Shown here: positions 30,164-39,178 of the stretch, piece by piece
Position numbering within the stretch: position 1 is the stretch's first letter
How the letters are laid out: each line of letters begins with the position of its first letter
NCBI RefSeq assembly: GCF_014648395.1
Contig: NZ_BMRA01000007.1
Coordinates: forward strand, 362,874-426,873
Reading direction: 5' to 3'
Source: Micromonospora fulviviridis
GTDB taxonomy: Bacteria; Actinomycetota; Actinomycetes; Mycobacteriales; Micromonosporaceae
Length of the DNA stretch: 64,000 nucleotides
Notes under the pieces: generated by a model
What the model was told of the DNA's origin: nothing
The model's input: the letters and a program-made list of their open reading frames with translations, nothing else
The model's database searches: none
Translations under genes and position numbers: made by a program

Positions 30164-31155
30164 CTCTGCGCGACGCCCTGCTCATCATCGCCCACCGGGA
30201 TCGCCTCGCCGATCTCGACGGCGCTCTCGCGCTCGTCGGGGTGCGACTGGAGGACCAGGTTCCGTCGCCGGTCGCCGGGGCGCTGGCGGCCGCCGACCCG
30301 GCCGACCTCCTGGACGACGACATCGACCACCGTGTCGTCGGCATGGTCGCCGACGGCTGGTCGGACGACGAGGTCGGCTCGGCGGAGCGCACGTTCGCGG
30401 AGGAGCCGGGCGGTACCTCCCCGGCGCCCGGCCACGGTGCCGGGCGACCGGGGACAGCCGGTCCGAGGGCCGGCGGCCGGGTTCGTGGGGGCAAGCCTCC
30501 CGGCATGATCGCCGCGGTGGTCGACGCGCAGGTGGTCCCGGTCGACGACCAGCGGGCCGCCCCGCTGCCGCAGACGGCGTACCGGCCGGTGCCCCGGTCC
30601 GCCGCCGCGGGCCGCCGGACCGACCCGGCGTTCGCGGTCCGCACCCTGTCCTCCACGTTGCACAGCCTGGTGCGGGTGTGGCGGCACGGCACGGAGCCGG
30701 ACATGGACGCCGTCGTCGACGCGATCGCCACGATGGAACCGCTCACGCAGGTGCCGACGACCCGGCGGCTCGGCCAACCGGACCGGATCTGCGTGCTCAG
30801 CGACCTCCAGCTGCGGTCCGGGCCGTACCGGGACGACGTGCGCTACCTGCTGCGTACGGTCCGCCGGCTGTTCAGCGACGGCAGACTGGAGTTCATGACG
30901 TTCCGGGGATCGCCCGCGCGGGGCTGCGGGACCGGACCGGTGTGGACCTGGAAGCCGTACGAGGCCCACCCGAAGTTCGACGTGACGATGGTCGTCGGCG
31001 TCGGAGTGGCGACGCGGGAGGGCGACCCGGACGACATCCACCGGTTCGCCATGTCGCTGATGAGCGACGGTCAGCAGGTCTGCACGGTGCTGATCGGTGC
31101 GGCGCCCCTGACGCCGACGGCCCGGCCCTATCCGCAGCTTCTCGTCCGGGACTGA
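30160..31155 (+). CDS. Conflict-operon protein with a possible degenerate vWA domain
   Basis: A 331-residue protein I cannot firmly assign. Residues 1-85 are acidic and helical. A low-complexity Gly/Arg/Pro linker (about 85-115) follows. The second half (about 165-331) has alternating predicted strands and helices: RICVLSDLQLR, LLRTVRRLFSDGRLEFMTF and FDVTMVVGVG. Position next to a MoxR ATPase and this layout suggest a vWA-like Rossmannoid domain, but the MIDAS DxSxS metal motif is absent (SDLQL stands there), so metal binding is doubtful. It overlaps the ATPase gene by 4 bases and ends 5 bases before the next gene. Function is unknown beyond probable membership of the same system. Confidence 0.75.
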   Translation: MTLRDALLIIAHRDRLADLDGALALVGVRLEDQVPSPVAGALAAADPADLLDDDIDHRVVGMVADGWSDDEVGSAERTFAEEPGGTSPAPGHGAGRPGTAGPRAGGRVRGGKPPGMIAAVVDAQVVPVDDQRAAPLPQTAYRPVPRSAAAGRRTDPAFAVRTLSSTLHSLVRVWRHGTEPDMDAVVDAIATMEPLTQVPTTRRLGQPDRICVLSDLQLRSGPYRDDVRYLLRTVRRLFSDGRLEFMTFRGSPARGCGTGPVWTWKPYEAHPKFDVTMVVGVGVATREGDPDDIHRFAMSLMSDGQQVCTVLIGAAPLTPTARPYPQLLVRD

Positions 31156-31160
31156 GCGGC

Positions 31161-33161
31161 GTGCCGGCGACCTGGACCGAAACCCTCTCCGGTGAGCTCG
31201 AATGGGAGCCCTCGCCGGCGACGACCCTGGGCATTCTGGTGAGCGGCCCGCCGCTCGCGCCGTACCCGCTGGTCCGGCAGGTCCGCCGGGCTCTCCTGGG
31301 CCCGGGGACGCTGCACCTGGAGGCCGAACTCAGCGAGAGCGACATCGTCGAGGCCGTCTCGAAGGACGGTGTCGAGCTCACCGCCGAGTTCCGGACGGCC
31401 GCGCGCGAGGCGCTGCGCCGGCAGGTCCTCGCCGGCGTGGTTCCGGCGGCGGAGCTGCGCGCCGCCACCCGCTGCGACGACCTGGGCATGAGCCCGCTGC
31501 TGCTGCTGGAGGAACAGCTCGTCTGGGCCTACCTCAGCCAGGACGACCCGCGACAGGAGTGCGACCGGCTGCTCACCGACTGCCTGCTGACCATCGCGCG
31601 GGAGGACCGCCGACGGATCCTCGACTGGGCCGCCGGTGCGCTGTTCCGGCTGCCGGACCTGGTCCTGGACACGCCGTCGGCGTGGCTGCTCAGTGAGGTC
31701 TGCCTGGCACTGCACCGGGAGACCCGTCGCCTCCCGCCGCCACCGATGGAGAACATCCCGTCCGGACCGTTGCAGGAGGTGCTCCGGCTCGTCCCGTCGG
31801 CCCTGGTGGGCTTCCACCGCGACGGCACAACCCTCCAGCTTGGTCCCATCGGCCGGCAGCGACGGATCGCGTTTCCGCTGCCGGCGATCGCGCTGCGCCC
31901 GATCACGGTTACCTGGCCGGAGCCGGACGACGCGACCGGGTCGGGCCCGGCGGGTGGTCCCCGGCGGGACCACGAGCTGACCGTCGACACCGCGGACGGC
32001 GTCGTGGAGATCCCGGTCGGGTCGGGGCCGGTGCGGCTGCGCAACGCCGCCGGCGCGACCGTCGACCTGGCGGCCTTCGATCCGGACGGACCGCCTCCGG
32101 AGCTGGCCGACGTCGACCGCATGCTCGACCTGCTGGAGGATGCCTGGCGGGAGTCCCGCCCGCTCCGCGCCCAGATCGTCCGCTCGATGTCGGCGACGGC
32201 GGTCATCGTCCGGTTCCACGACGCGTGGGCGATCAGCGCCTACCTGCGGTTCGAGCGGGGCTGGGTCGAGGAGCAGGGTCTGCGGACCTACCGGCTGGTC
32301 GGCGAGGACGTCGAGGTCCGGATCAGCAACTTCGACCGCCGGCTCCAGCGCATCATGTGCCGCCCGGCCACCACCACGACCGGCATCCTGACGCCCGGTA
32401 TGGACCTGGTGGGTCGGTTCATCAACGCCGCCGACTTCGGCCTGTTCGTGAGTGTTCCCAAGACGAGCCTGGGTTTCGCGGGCCCCACGGCCAGGGGCCT
32501 CGTCCACGAGTCGGGGTTCCTGCCGGGATGGCGGCGGGACGGAGCGCCCGGGTTCGAGAAGGGCGAACCGCTGGAGGTACGCGTCGTCACCGTGGATCCG
32601 GACACCGGCCGGATCAGCCTGAGCCTCAAGATGGACCGGTTCCTGTCCCAGTATCCCGAGGGAGCGGTGGTGGAGGGCCGCGTCGTCCGGGTGATGTCGT
32701 TCGGCGCGCTCGTGGCGATACCCTCCGGCGTGGACGGCCTGCTGCACGTCAGCGAGATCGCGGCCGACCGGGCCCTGGCGTTCGGCGACACCGTGCTGGT
32801 GCGGGTGCTGAGGGTGGACCACGACAGCCATCGGGTCTGGTTCGCGACCGAACCGCGCGTTCCCGAGGGCGCACCGACCCGGAAGGTCATGCTCGCACCG
32901 GGCGCGGCCGCGCGTGGCGGGGGCGCGGCGCCCGCCGACGCCGAGCGGATGGGGGCGGTGGCCGAGTTCATCCGCCGGACACTGGGCGGCCTCCCCGGGC
33001 CGATGCGGCTCGTCGACCTGGCAAAGGCGATCAACGACGAGTTCGGCGCCGCCGTGACCGGGGAGTGGCTCGGCTTCGGAAAGTTCAGCCACATGCTGGT
33101 CGGGCTGGTCCCCGAGGTGGAGGTCGACGCGGAGGGCCCCGGCCACGTCCGGCTGAGGTGA
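31161..33161 (+). CDS. Protein with two S1 domains and a C-terminal OST-HTH/LOTUS-like domain
   Basis: A 666-residue protein. The first ~400 residues are unassigned: helical, then beta-rich around VVEIPVGSGPVRLRN. Two S1-type RNA-binding folds follow: about 414-493 (LVGRFINAADFGLFVSV, closing in GRISLSLK) and about 500-570 (VVEGRVVRVMSFGALVAI, then VDGLLHVSEI). Residues ~592-666 resemble an OST-HTH/LOTUS domain (FIRRTLGGLP, MRLVDLAKAIND, FGKFSHMLVGL), a fold that binds RNA and is uncommon in bacteria. The GTG start is five bases after the previous stop. In this operon it is a candidate sensor of RNA or of ribosomes. Domain calls are by eye: S1 strong, OST-HTH moderate. Confidence 0.85.
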   Translation: MPATWTETLSGELEWEPSPATTLGILVSGPPLAPYPLVRQVRRALLGPGTLHLEAELSESDIVEAVSKDGVELTAEFRTAAREALRRQVLAGVVPAAELRAATRCDDLGMSPLLLLEEQLVWAYLSQDDPRQECDRLLTDCLLTIAREDRRRILDWAAGALFRLPDLVLDTPSAWLLSEVCLALHRETRRLPPPPMENIPSGPLQEVLRLVPSALVGFHRDGTTLQLGPIGRQRRIAFPLPAIALRPITVTWPEPDDATGSGPAGGPRRDHELTVDTADGVVEIPVGSGPVRLRNAAGATVDLAAFDPDGPPPELADVDRMLDLLEDAWRESRPLRAQIVRSMSATAVIVRFHDAWAISAYLRFERGWVEEQGLRTYRLVGEDVEVRISNFDRRLQRIMCRPATTTTGILTPGMDLVGRFINAADFGLFVSVPKTSLGFAGPTARGLVHESGFLPGWRRDGAPGFEKGEPLEVRVVTVDPDTGRISLSLKMDRFLSQYPEGAVVEGRVVRVMSFGALVAIPSGVDGLLHVSEIAADRALAFGDTVLVRVLRVDHDSHRVWFATEPRVPEGAPTRKVMLAPGAAARGGGAAPADAERMGAVAEFIRRTLGGLPGPMRLVDLAKAINDEFGAAVTGEWLGFGKFSHMLVGLVPEVEVDAEGPGHVRLR

Positions 33162-33234
33162 ACGCCGCGTCGACCACAGCCGCCGGGCCACCGTGGGTCT
33201 GGCGACCGGTGAGCCGGTTCGGCACACTGTGGCG

Positions 33235-33798
33235 ATGGACGTCAGGACGATCTTCACGAGATACCTCGGCGCCGCGACGACGCCGATCGACGCGATTCGT
33301 CCGACGCTGTGGAACCCGGATGTCGACCGGGACGGTTACGCCGCCGCCGGGAAGGACTACCAGAACGCGATCCTGGAGCAGTACAAGCTGTACGCGGAGA
33401 TGGCGGACCGGATCAGTGCGCGGCGCAGCCTCACGAACACGTTCTTCCTCACCCTGAACACGGCGGCCTTCGCGCTCATCGGCGCCTTCTGGCGGGACCG
33501 GCCGGCGGCCTCGCCGTGGCTGCTGGTGTTTCCGCTGGTCGCGCTGGTCGTGCAGTGCGTCGCCTGGTTCTTCCTGGTCCGTTCCTACCGGCAGCTCAAC
33601 TCGGCGAAGTACGTCGTGCTCGGCGTGCTGGAGGAGCGGCTGCCGGCCTCGCCCTACTGGAGGGCGGAGTGGAAGGCCCTCGGCGAGGGCAGGGACAAGG
33701 CGAAGTACTGGCCGTTGACCCACCTGGAGCAGTGGGTGCCGGCGATCTTCGCGGCCACCTATCTCGCCGCCTTCGTCGTGGCCGTGTCGGGCACCTGA
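33235..33798 (+). CDS. RipA-like membrane protein
   Basis: A 187-residue protein with a cytoplasmic N-terminal helix (ILEQYKLYAEMADRISARR) followed by about three hydrophobic segments (residues ~62-80, 85-108 and 163-183) with a soluble loop between the second and third. The EQYKLYxEMADRxSxRR signature with NTFFLTLNT recalls proteins annotated as RipA-family octameric membrane proteins, and similar small membrane proteins act as pore-forming effectors in conflict systems. The start is ATG 33235; an in-frame start at 33193 is unlikely. It lies 73 bases after the S1 protein on the same strand, so co-transcription is likely. The effector role is inference. Confidence 0.75.
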   Translation: MDVRTIFTRYLGAATTPIDAIRPTLWNPDVDRDGYAAAGKDYQNAILEQYKLYAEMADRISARRSLTNTFFLTLNTAAFALIGAFWRDRPAASPWLLVFPLVALVVQCVAWFFLVRSYRQLNSAKYVVLGVLEERLPASPYWRAEWKALGEGRDKAKYWPLTHLEQWVPAIFAATYLAAFVVAVSGT

Positions 33799-33972
33799 CC
33801 CCTCCCGGCGACCAGGAACCGACTTCTCGCTGAACTCAGGCACAAACCGGCCATACACGCGGGGGTCGAATCGTGCCGCGTGCCGCAGGCCGGACGGGGT
33901 ATTCCGCTGCGCCCGGTCGGCCGGAGGGCGACCGGGTCGTCCCGCGCGCCGGTCACCCGAGGAGCAGGTCTG

Positions 33973-35172
33973 ATGAGCATCGTCCAGTCGAGGCGCCTCA
34001 CGCCGAACGTCGCCCTGCTCCTGCTCGCCTCGATCATCGTGTCCTTCGTGGCCGCGTCGACCGCCCCGAGCCCCCTCTACGGGATCTACCAGGCGCGCTG
34101 GCACTTCTCGCCGATCACCACCACGGTGGTGTTCGCCGTCTACTCCGTCGCGGTGCTGGCCACCCTGCTCACGGTCGGCAAGCTCTCCGACCATGTCGGC
34201 CGGCGGCCGGTCCTGCTCGCCGCGATCGCGGTTCAGATGATCTCGCTGGTCATCTTCGTCCTCGCCGGCGGCGTACCCACGCTGGTGGCCGCCCGCGTCG
34301 TGCAGGGCATCGCGGCCGGCGCCGCCACCGGCGCGGCGGCCGCCGCCATGCTCGACATCGACCGGTCCCGCGGCACGCTCGCCAACTCGATCGCCCCGGG
34401 CATCGGCACCGGGGTGGGCGCCCTGCTCTCCGCGCTGCTCGTCCAGTACCTGCCCGCGCCGACGCGGCTGGTGTACCTCGTCCTGCTCGTCGTCCTGCTG
34501 GTCCAGGGTGTCGGGGTCGTGCTCATGGCGGAGACGGTCACGCCGATGGCGGGGGCGCTGCGGAGCCTGCGGCCGGAGATCACGCTCCCTCGCGCCGTAC
34601 GCGGGCCGATGCTGGTCGTCACCCCGGTCGTCTTCGCCGTCTGGGCCCTGGCCGGGTTCTTCGGCGCGCTCGGCCCGGCGCTCGTCCGCGCCCTCATGAA
34701 CTCGTCGATCGTGGCCGGGGGCCTGAGCATCTTCATCTTCGCGGTCTTCGGGTCCGTCACCATCCTCGTGCTGCGCGCCCGGCCGGCGCGGACCGTCATG
34801 CTCACCGGCATCGCCGCGCTCGTGCTCGGCATGATCATCACGCTGGTGTCGGTCTCCATGGACTCCATCGCCGGCTTCTTCGTCGGCCTCGCGTTCGGCG
34901 GCGTCGGCTTCGGAGGCGGCTTCCAGGGCAGCCTCAAGACCGTCACGCCCCTGGTCGAGGCGCACGAGCGCGCCAGCGTCCTCTCCCTGCTCTACATCGT
35001 CTCCTACGTCGGCTTCGGCCTGCCCACCGTCATCGCCGGCTTCCTCGTGGTCCACGGCGGCGGTCTGCGCCGGACCGCCGAGGAGTACGCCGTCGCCGTC
35101 ATCGTGCTCGCCGCGGTCGCGCTGCTCGGGCTGCGTGGGACGGCCCGGCCGACAGGGGTGAGCCCGCGATAG
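33973..35172 (+). CDS. MFS transporter
   Basis: A 399-residue major facilitator with about 12 hydrophobic helices. Motif A is GKLSDHVGRRPVLL between helices 2 and 3, and RVVQGIAAGAATGAAAAAM lies in helices 4-5 as in proton-driven drug exporters. The start is ATG 33973 with AGGAG eight bases upstream; the frame is open to 33880 but that part does not look like transporter sequence. The 174 bases before it hold no gene I can see. Substrate is unknown, and it is not obviously linked to either neighbour. Confidence 0.88.
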   Translation: MSIVQSRRLTPNVALLLLASIIVSFVAASTAPSPLYGIYQARWHFSPITTTVVFAVYSVAVLATLLTVGKLSDHVGRRPVLLAAIAVQMISLVIFVLAGGVPTLVAARVVQGIAAGAATGAAAAAMLDIDRSRGTLANSIAPGIGTGVGALLSALLVQYLPAPTRLVYLVLLVVLLVQGVGVVLMAETVTPMAGALRSLRPEITLPRAVRGPMLVVTPVVFAVWALAGFFGALGPALVRALMNSSIVAGGLSIFIFAVFGSVTILVLRARPARTVMLTGIAALVLGMIITLVSVSMDSIAGFFVGLAFGGVGFGGGFQGSLKTVTPLVEAHERASVLSLLYIVSYVGFGLPTVIAGFLVVHGGGLRRTAEEYAVAVIVLAAVALLGLRGTARPTGVSPR

Positions 35173-35182
35173 CGTCTAGGTG

Positions 35183-36112
35183 ATGCACAACCCGCCCGGA
35201 CCAGCCGCCCTGACCACGGCCGAACGTGCGATCGACGCCCGCTCCCGCGCGGTCCTGGCCCGGCTGCCCCGGCACGGGCCGGCCGGCTGGCTGACCGAGT
35301 TCGCGGTGTTCGGGCTGAAACAGGCCTGGGCGTGCGTCTTCGGCGGGGCGATGCTGGCGGTCATCTTCGCGGCGCATCTCTGGTATCCGAGGGACCCGGC
35401 GTTCGCCCGCAACGACTTCCTGACGCTCGCCGCGGTCGCCATCCAGATCGCGATGGTGGCCGGGCGCCTGGAGACGCTGCGCGAGCTGCGGGTGGTGGTG
35501 CTGTTCCACCTCGTCGGCACGGTCATGGAGTTGTTCAAGACACAGGTGGGATCCTGGTCCTACGCCTCCGACGGCCTGCTGAGGATCGGTGCGGTGCCCC
35601 TGTTCAGCGGCTTCATGTACGCCGCGGTCGGCTCCTACCTGGTCCGGGTCAACCGGCTGTTCGACCTGCGTTTCACCCGCTACCCGAGGCGCTGGCTGAC
35701 GGCTCTGCTGGCCGCCGCGATCTACGCCAACTTCTTCACCAACCACTACGTCTTCGACGTGCGGTGGCCGCTCATGGCCGCCGTCGCGCTCGTGTTCGGG
35801 CGCTGCGTCATGCAGTTCCGCATCTTCCGGCTCCGGTGGCGCATGCCGCTGCTGCTGGCCTTCCTCCTCGTCGCCTTCTTCATCTGGCTCGCCGAGAACA
35901 TCGCGACCTGGTCGAACGCCTGGCTCTACCCCAGCCAGCTGGGCGGCTGGCACCCGGTCTCGCCGGCGAAGCTCGCCTCCTGGTTCCTTCTCATGATCAT
36001 CTCGGTGGTGCTGGTCACCTGGATCTCGCCGCCCCAGCCGCCCGACGACGGGCAGCCGCCCACCGTGCGCCCGGACGCCGCTACCCGGCGGCGACGGACA
36101 CCGGTGCGCTGA
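35183..36112 (+). CDS. DUF817 family membrane protein
   Basis: A 309-residue integral membrane protein with about eight hydrophobic segments. ELFKTQVGSWSYAS, FSGFMYAAVGSY and ENIATWSNAWLYPSQ are characteristic of DUF817 (YoaT-like) proteins, whose function is not established. It starts ten bases after the MFS stop, so the two may be co-transcribed; the start is ATG 35183 with GTG 35180 directly in front. The 3' end overlaps the convergent glycosidase gene by 32 bases. Confidence 0.85.
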   Translation: MHNPPGPAALTTAERAIDARSRAVLARLPRHGPAGWLTEFAVFGLKQAWACVFGGAMLAVIFAAHLWYPRDPAFARNDFLTLAAVAIQIAMVAGRLETLRELRVVVLFHLVGTVMELFKTQVGSWSYASDGLLRIGAVPLFSGFMYAAVGSYLVRVNRLFDLRFTRYPRRWLTALLAAAIYANFFTNHYVFDVRWPLMAAVALVFGRCVMQFRIFRLRWRMPLLLAFLLVAFFIWLAENIATWSNAWLYPSQLGGWHPVSPAKLASWFLLMIISVVLVTWISPPQPPDDGQPPTVRPDAATRRRRTPVR

Positions 36113-37736
36113 GCCGGCCCTCGTTCGCGCTGCGATCCAGGCCGGAGACGCAGTAGGTGAGCGTCCGGCCGGCCGGGGCGGTGCGGTCCACCCAGTCAGC
36201 CCCACGGGTGGTGCCGACGAGCCGGGCCGCGTCGCCGTCCACGCGGTAGACGGCGAAGCTCATGGCATCGTCGCCACGCCAGGTGAGCGTCACCCCGCCG
36301 GTGTCCTGGCGCCGCGCGCCGGTGATCGCGGGCGCCGGTGGCGGGGCCGCCGGCAGCTGGGCCATCGTCGGCAGCAGCGCGGGGGCGGCGTAGTGCGCGT
36401 CGCTGTACCGGCTGACCGCCCCGAGCTTGTCGGCGCGCACCTGCCGGGCGCTGAAGTGGACGCTCCCGCTGACCCCGTGCCGCCGGTTCAGGGCGAGCTG
36501 GCGGTCCAACTCGGCCGGGTCGCGCCAGGCGCCGCGCTCCCCCACCCGGTAGTCGGCCTGGCCGATGTAGAGCTGCACCCGGGTGCCCCGCACCGTGGCC
36601 GCCCACCAGGGCAGCAGCTTGGCGTAGTCGGCCTTGCCGAAGCCGATGTGCCAGTAGAGCTGCGGCACGACGTAGTCCAGCCACTGCTGCCGTACCCAGA
36701 GCCGGGTGTCGGCGTAGATGTCGTCGTAGCTCTGCAGGCCCGCGCTGGCCGAGCCGGCCGGGTCGGTGCGCTTGTTGCGCCAGATGCCGAACGGGCTGAT
36801 GCCGAACTTCACCCACGGCTTGATCGCCTTGATCCGCTCGCTCATCTCGCGGACCAGGGTGTTCACGTTGTCCCGGCGCCAGGCGTCCTTGTCGGCGAAA
36901 CCCCGGCCGTGGCGGGCGAACGCCGCGTCGTCCGGGAAGTCCTGCCCGGCCTCCGGGTACGGGTAGAAGAAGTCGTCGAAGTGCACCCCGTCGACGTCGT
37001 ACCGCTGGACGGCCTCCAGCATCGCGTCCTCGACGAACCGCCGTGCCTCCGGGATGCCGGGGTTGAAGTAGAGGCGGCTGCCGGGCCGGTCGGCGCTGGG
37101 ATAGGTCGCCACCCAGTCGGGGTGCCGCCGCAGCGGGTGGGTCGGCGCGAGCTGGTCGATGCGGGGGCCCGGCCCGCCCACGGTGGCCGGTTGGCCGCCC
37201 CGGTAGGGGTTGAACCAGGCATGGAACTCCAGGTTGCGGGCGTGCGCCTCGGCGACCATGAACTCCATCGGGTCCCAGCCCGGGTCGCGGCCGTCGCGGC
37301 TTCCGGTCAGCCACTCCGACCACGGCGCGTAGTTCGACGGCCAGAGGGCGTCCCCGCTGGGCCGGACGTGCACGAAGACCGCGTTGTGGTGGCGCCGCAC
37401 CGCCAGGTCCAGCCAGCCCCGGAACTCGGCCCGCGCCGTCTCGGCCAGCAACCCCCGCCGGCTCGGCCAGTCGATGTTGTTCACCGTCGTGATCCACATG
37501 CCGCGCAACTCGCGGGTCGCCCGGGCCGGCCGGCCGGCGCAGTCCTCGCCACCGCCCGCCGGTCCGGCGACCCTGGCCCCGTCACCCGAGGACGGCGCGC
37601 CGCCGTCGACGACGACCCGGTCCCGCAGCGACCAGGCGCCGACCGCGGCGGCCACCGCGAGGGCGACGACCACCGCGACGAGCGCCCGGGTACGGCGGCG
37701 GGGAACGGGCGGAGCGGGCGCGGGGGCGGAGGGCAT
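36081..37736 (-). CDS. Glycoside hydrolase family 10-like (GHL10) exported protein
   Basis: A 551-residue protein with an N-terminal signal anchor (RRRTRALVAVVVALAVAAAVG) and a Pro/Gly-rich linker. A GHL10/DUF187 TIM barrel (about 77-420) follows: ELRGMWITTVNNIDWPS, WFNPYRGG, VDGVHFDDFFYPYP, KFGISPFGIWRN, YVVPQLYWHIG. A C-terminal fibronectin-III-like segment (about 450-551) ends in YCVSGLDRSANEG. Relatives include YngK and probably act on cell-envelope polysaccharide outside the membrane. The paired Asp of HFDDFFYP are likely active-site residues. Substrate is not predictable from sequence. Confidence 0.88.
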   Translation of the reverse strand: MPSAPAPAPPVPRRRTRALVAVVVALAVAAAVGAWSLRDRVVVDGGAPSSGDGARVAGPAGGGEDCAGRPARATRELRGMWITTVNNIDWPSRRGLLAETARAEFRGWLDLAVRRHHNAVFVHVRPSGDALWPSNYAPWSEWLTGSRDGRDPGWDPMEFMVAEAHARNLEFHAWFNPYRGGQPATVGGPGPRIDQLAPTHPLRRHPDWVATYPSADRPGSRLYFNPGIPEARRFVEDAMLEAVQRYDVDGVHFDDFFYPYPEAGQDFPDDAAFARHGRGFADKDAWRRDNVNTLVREMSERIKAIKPWVKFGISPFGIWRNKRTDPAGSASAGLQSYDDIYADTRLWVRQQWLDYVVPQLYWHIGFGKADYAKLLPWWAATVRGTRVQLYIGQADYRVGERGAWRDPAELDRQLALNRRHGVSGSVHFSARQVRADKLGAVSRYSDAHYAAPALLPTMAQLPAAPPPAPAITGARRQDTGGVTLTWRGDDAMSFAVYRVDGDAARLVGTTRGADWVDRTAPAGRTLTYCVSGLDRSANEGRLSAPVSVAAG

Positions 37737-37847
37737 CGCCCCAGTCTGCCAGCGCCCCCGGCCGGGTGAAGTGGCCGGAACCGCTTCTTAACGGTCGCCT
37801 AAGGCGGGGCCGGTCAACGGCTCGCCCGGCGACCACACCGGACGGCG

Positions 37848-37881
37848 GCGTGGGCCGGTCCCGTGTCGGACCGGCCCACGC
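37848..37881 (-). terminator. Hairpin terminator downstream of the S1 protease gene
   Basis: A perfect 14-bp inverted repeat (37848-37861 with 37868-37881) around a six-base loop, beginning GCGTGGGCCGG. It lies 56 bases past the protease stop on the minus strand, so it probably ends that transcript before the glycosidase gene. No long T-tract is present, as is common in actinomycetes. Confidence 0.75.
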
Positions 37882-37936
37882 TGCTCGGAATCCGCGGTTC
37901 GCCGACCGCCGCGCCCCGGCGCCGGACGGCGGCGCC

Positions 37937-39178
37937 TCAGCCCTGGATGAGCGAGGCCCCGTAGTAGGTCAGCGACCCGATCTGCGCGTCACCCACCGGC
38001 CGCAGCAGCGGCGCGTACCAGACCGTGCTGGACCCGTTGGGGCTCACGCCCGGGCAGACCGCCGTGCCGGTCACCCCGGCGGAGACGGTGCCGCGCCCGT
38101 CGATCCGGCCGTCCGAGCGGTACGAGTACACCGGCCCGCCGCTGTCGCCCGGCGCGGCCGCGCAGCCCCCGGCGACGATGTGGTTGGCCTGCGTCACCGG
38201 CCCGATCACGTAGCCGACGTTGACGAACTGGTTGACCACGCTGACCCGCAGGCTGCAGTGCTCGCCGCTGGAGGAGCCGCCGGTGCAGACGTAGTTGCCG
38301 ACGTAGTCCGAGGCGGCGCCGCCGACCCCGATGCTGGTGGCGGCGTTGTACGCCCCGGTGTAGATCCGGCCGCCGGCCGCGACCCGGATCATCAGGGTGT
38401 CCCGCGGGTTGTTGTCGTTGATGATCGGCCCCATGGTGTTGGTGGGGCCACCACCGTCGTACGCGACCTGGCCGTTCGCCCCGCAGTGCCCGGCGCTGAG
38501 GATCTGGCGGGCGTCGTTCCAGTACACCCCGAAGCCGGTGCTGCATCCGCCGCCGGCGTAGTACCGCGCCCCACCCCAGTACGGGGCGAAGTCGTTCTGG
38601 CGGTTGAGCAGCGTCGGGCTCGACGCGGTGCTCACGTCGAGCGGCAGCCGCGCGGTACGCAGGACGTCCCGCTTCCCCGACGCCAGCGCCTCGCCGGTGA
38701 CGGTCACGGCGAGGCCGCTGCCGTCGACCTTGGCGGCCACCGAGACCGCGCGCGGGTCGGCGGCGAGCCGCTGCGCCTCGGCGACCATCTCGCGCTGGTG
38801 GAACCGGGCCGGCCTGAACGTCACCGGCACGGAGAGCCGCCTGGCCAGGTCACGGACCGACCCGGGGACCCGGCCCTTCCAGTAGACGGTGAGCCTGCGG
38901 GCCTCCGGCGCGGCGACCACGCCGGCGAAGCCCGCACCGCGCGCGGCCGTGATCTCGCCGGCGGCCGCGTTGAGCCGGTCCTGGACCGCGAACAGCTCAC
39001 GCCAGCTGGCGAACCCGCCCGGCACGGCCTCGGCCGGCTGGGTGGACGGCGTGACGGGTTTTCCGTCGGCCACCGCCGGGGTTCCGATCGCGCCGACGGC
39101 GACGAGCGCGGCGGCCAACGCGAAAAGGGTACGGCGCACGACCGTACCTCCGCGTCCGCCCGGTGTCGTTCGACTCAT
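37937..39178 (-). CDS. Secreted S1 family serine protease with propeptide
   Basis: A 413-residue secreted protease. It has a signal peptide (RRTLFALAAALVAVG...AVA), a propeptide of about 170 residues and a chymotrypsin-fold domain of the alpha-lytic/streptogrisin type. Triad residues are H in LSAGHCG, D in NPRDTLMIRV and S in APGDSGGPVY, with paired cysteines around them. The start is ATG 39178: AGGAGG lies about eight bases upstream, although the frame stays open to 39448. The gene is monocistronic, with a strong hairpin after it. The probable role is extracellular protein degradation. Confidence 0.9.
   Translation of the reverse strand: MSRTTPGGRGGTVVRRTLFALAAALVAVGAIGTPAVADGKPVTPSTQPAEAVPGGFASWRELFAVQDRLNAAAGEITAARGAGFAGVVAAPEARRLTVYWKGRVPGSVRDLARRLSVPVTFRPARFHQREMVAEAQRLAADPRAVSVAAKVDGSGLAVTVTGEALASGKRDVLRTARLPLDVSTASSPTLLNRQNDFAPYWGGARYYAGGGCSTGFGVYWNDARQILSAGHCGANGQVAYDGGGPTNTMGPIINDNNPRDTLMIRVAAGGRIYTGAYNAATSIGVGGAASDYVGNYVCTGGSSSGEHCSLRVSVVNQFVNVGYVIGPVTQANHIVAGGCAAAPGDSGGPVYSYRSDGRIDGRGTVSAGVTGTAVCPGVSPNGSSTVWYAPLLRPVGDAQIGSLTYYGASLIQG

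Noticed and set aside
33799-33972. Possible small gene between the RipA-like and MFS genes
   Set aside because: Only an in-frame extension of the MFS frame is open there, and a good AGGAG site supports ATG 33973 as the start.
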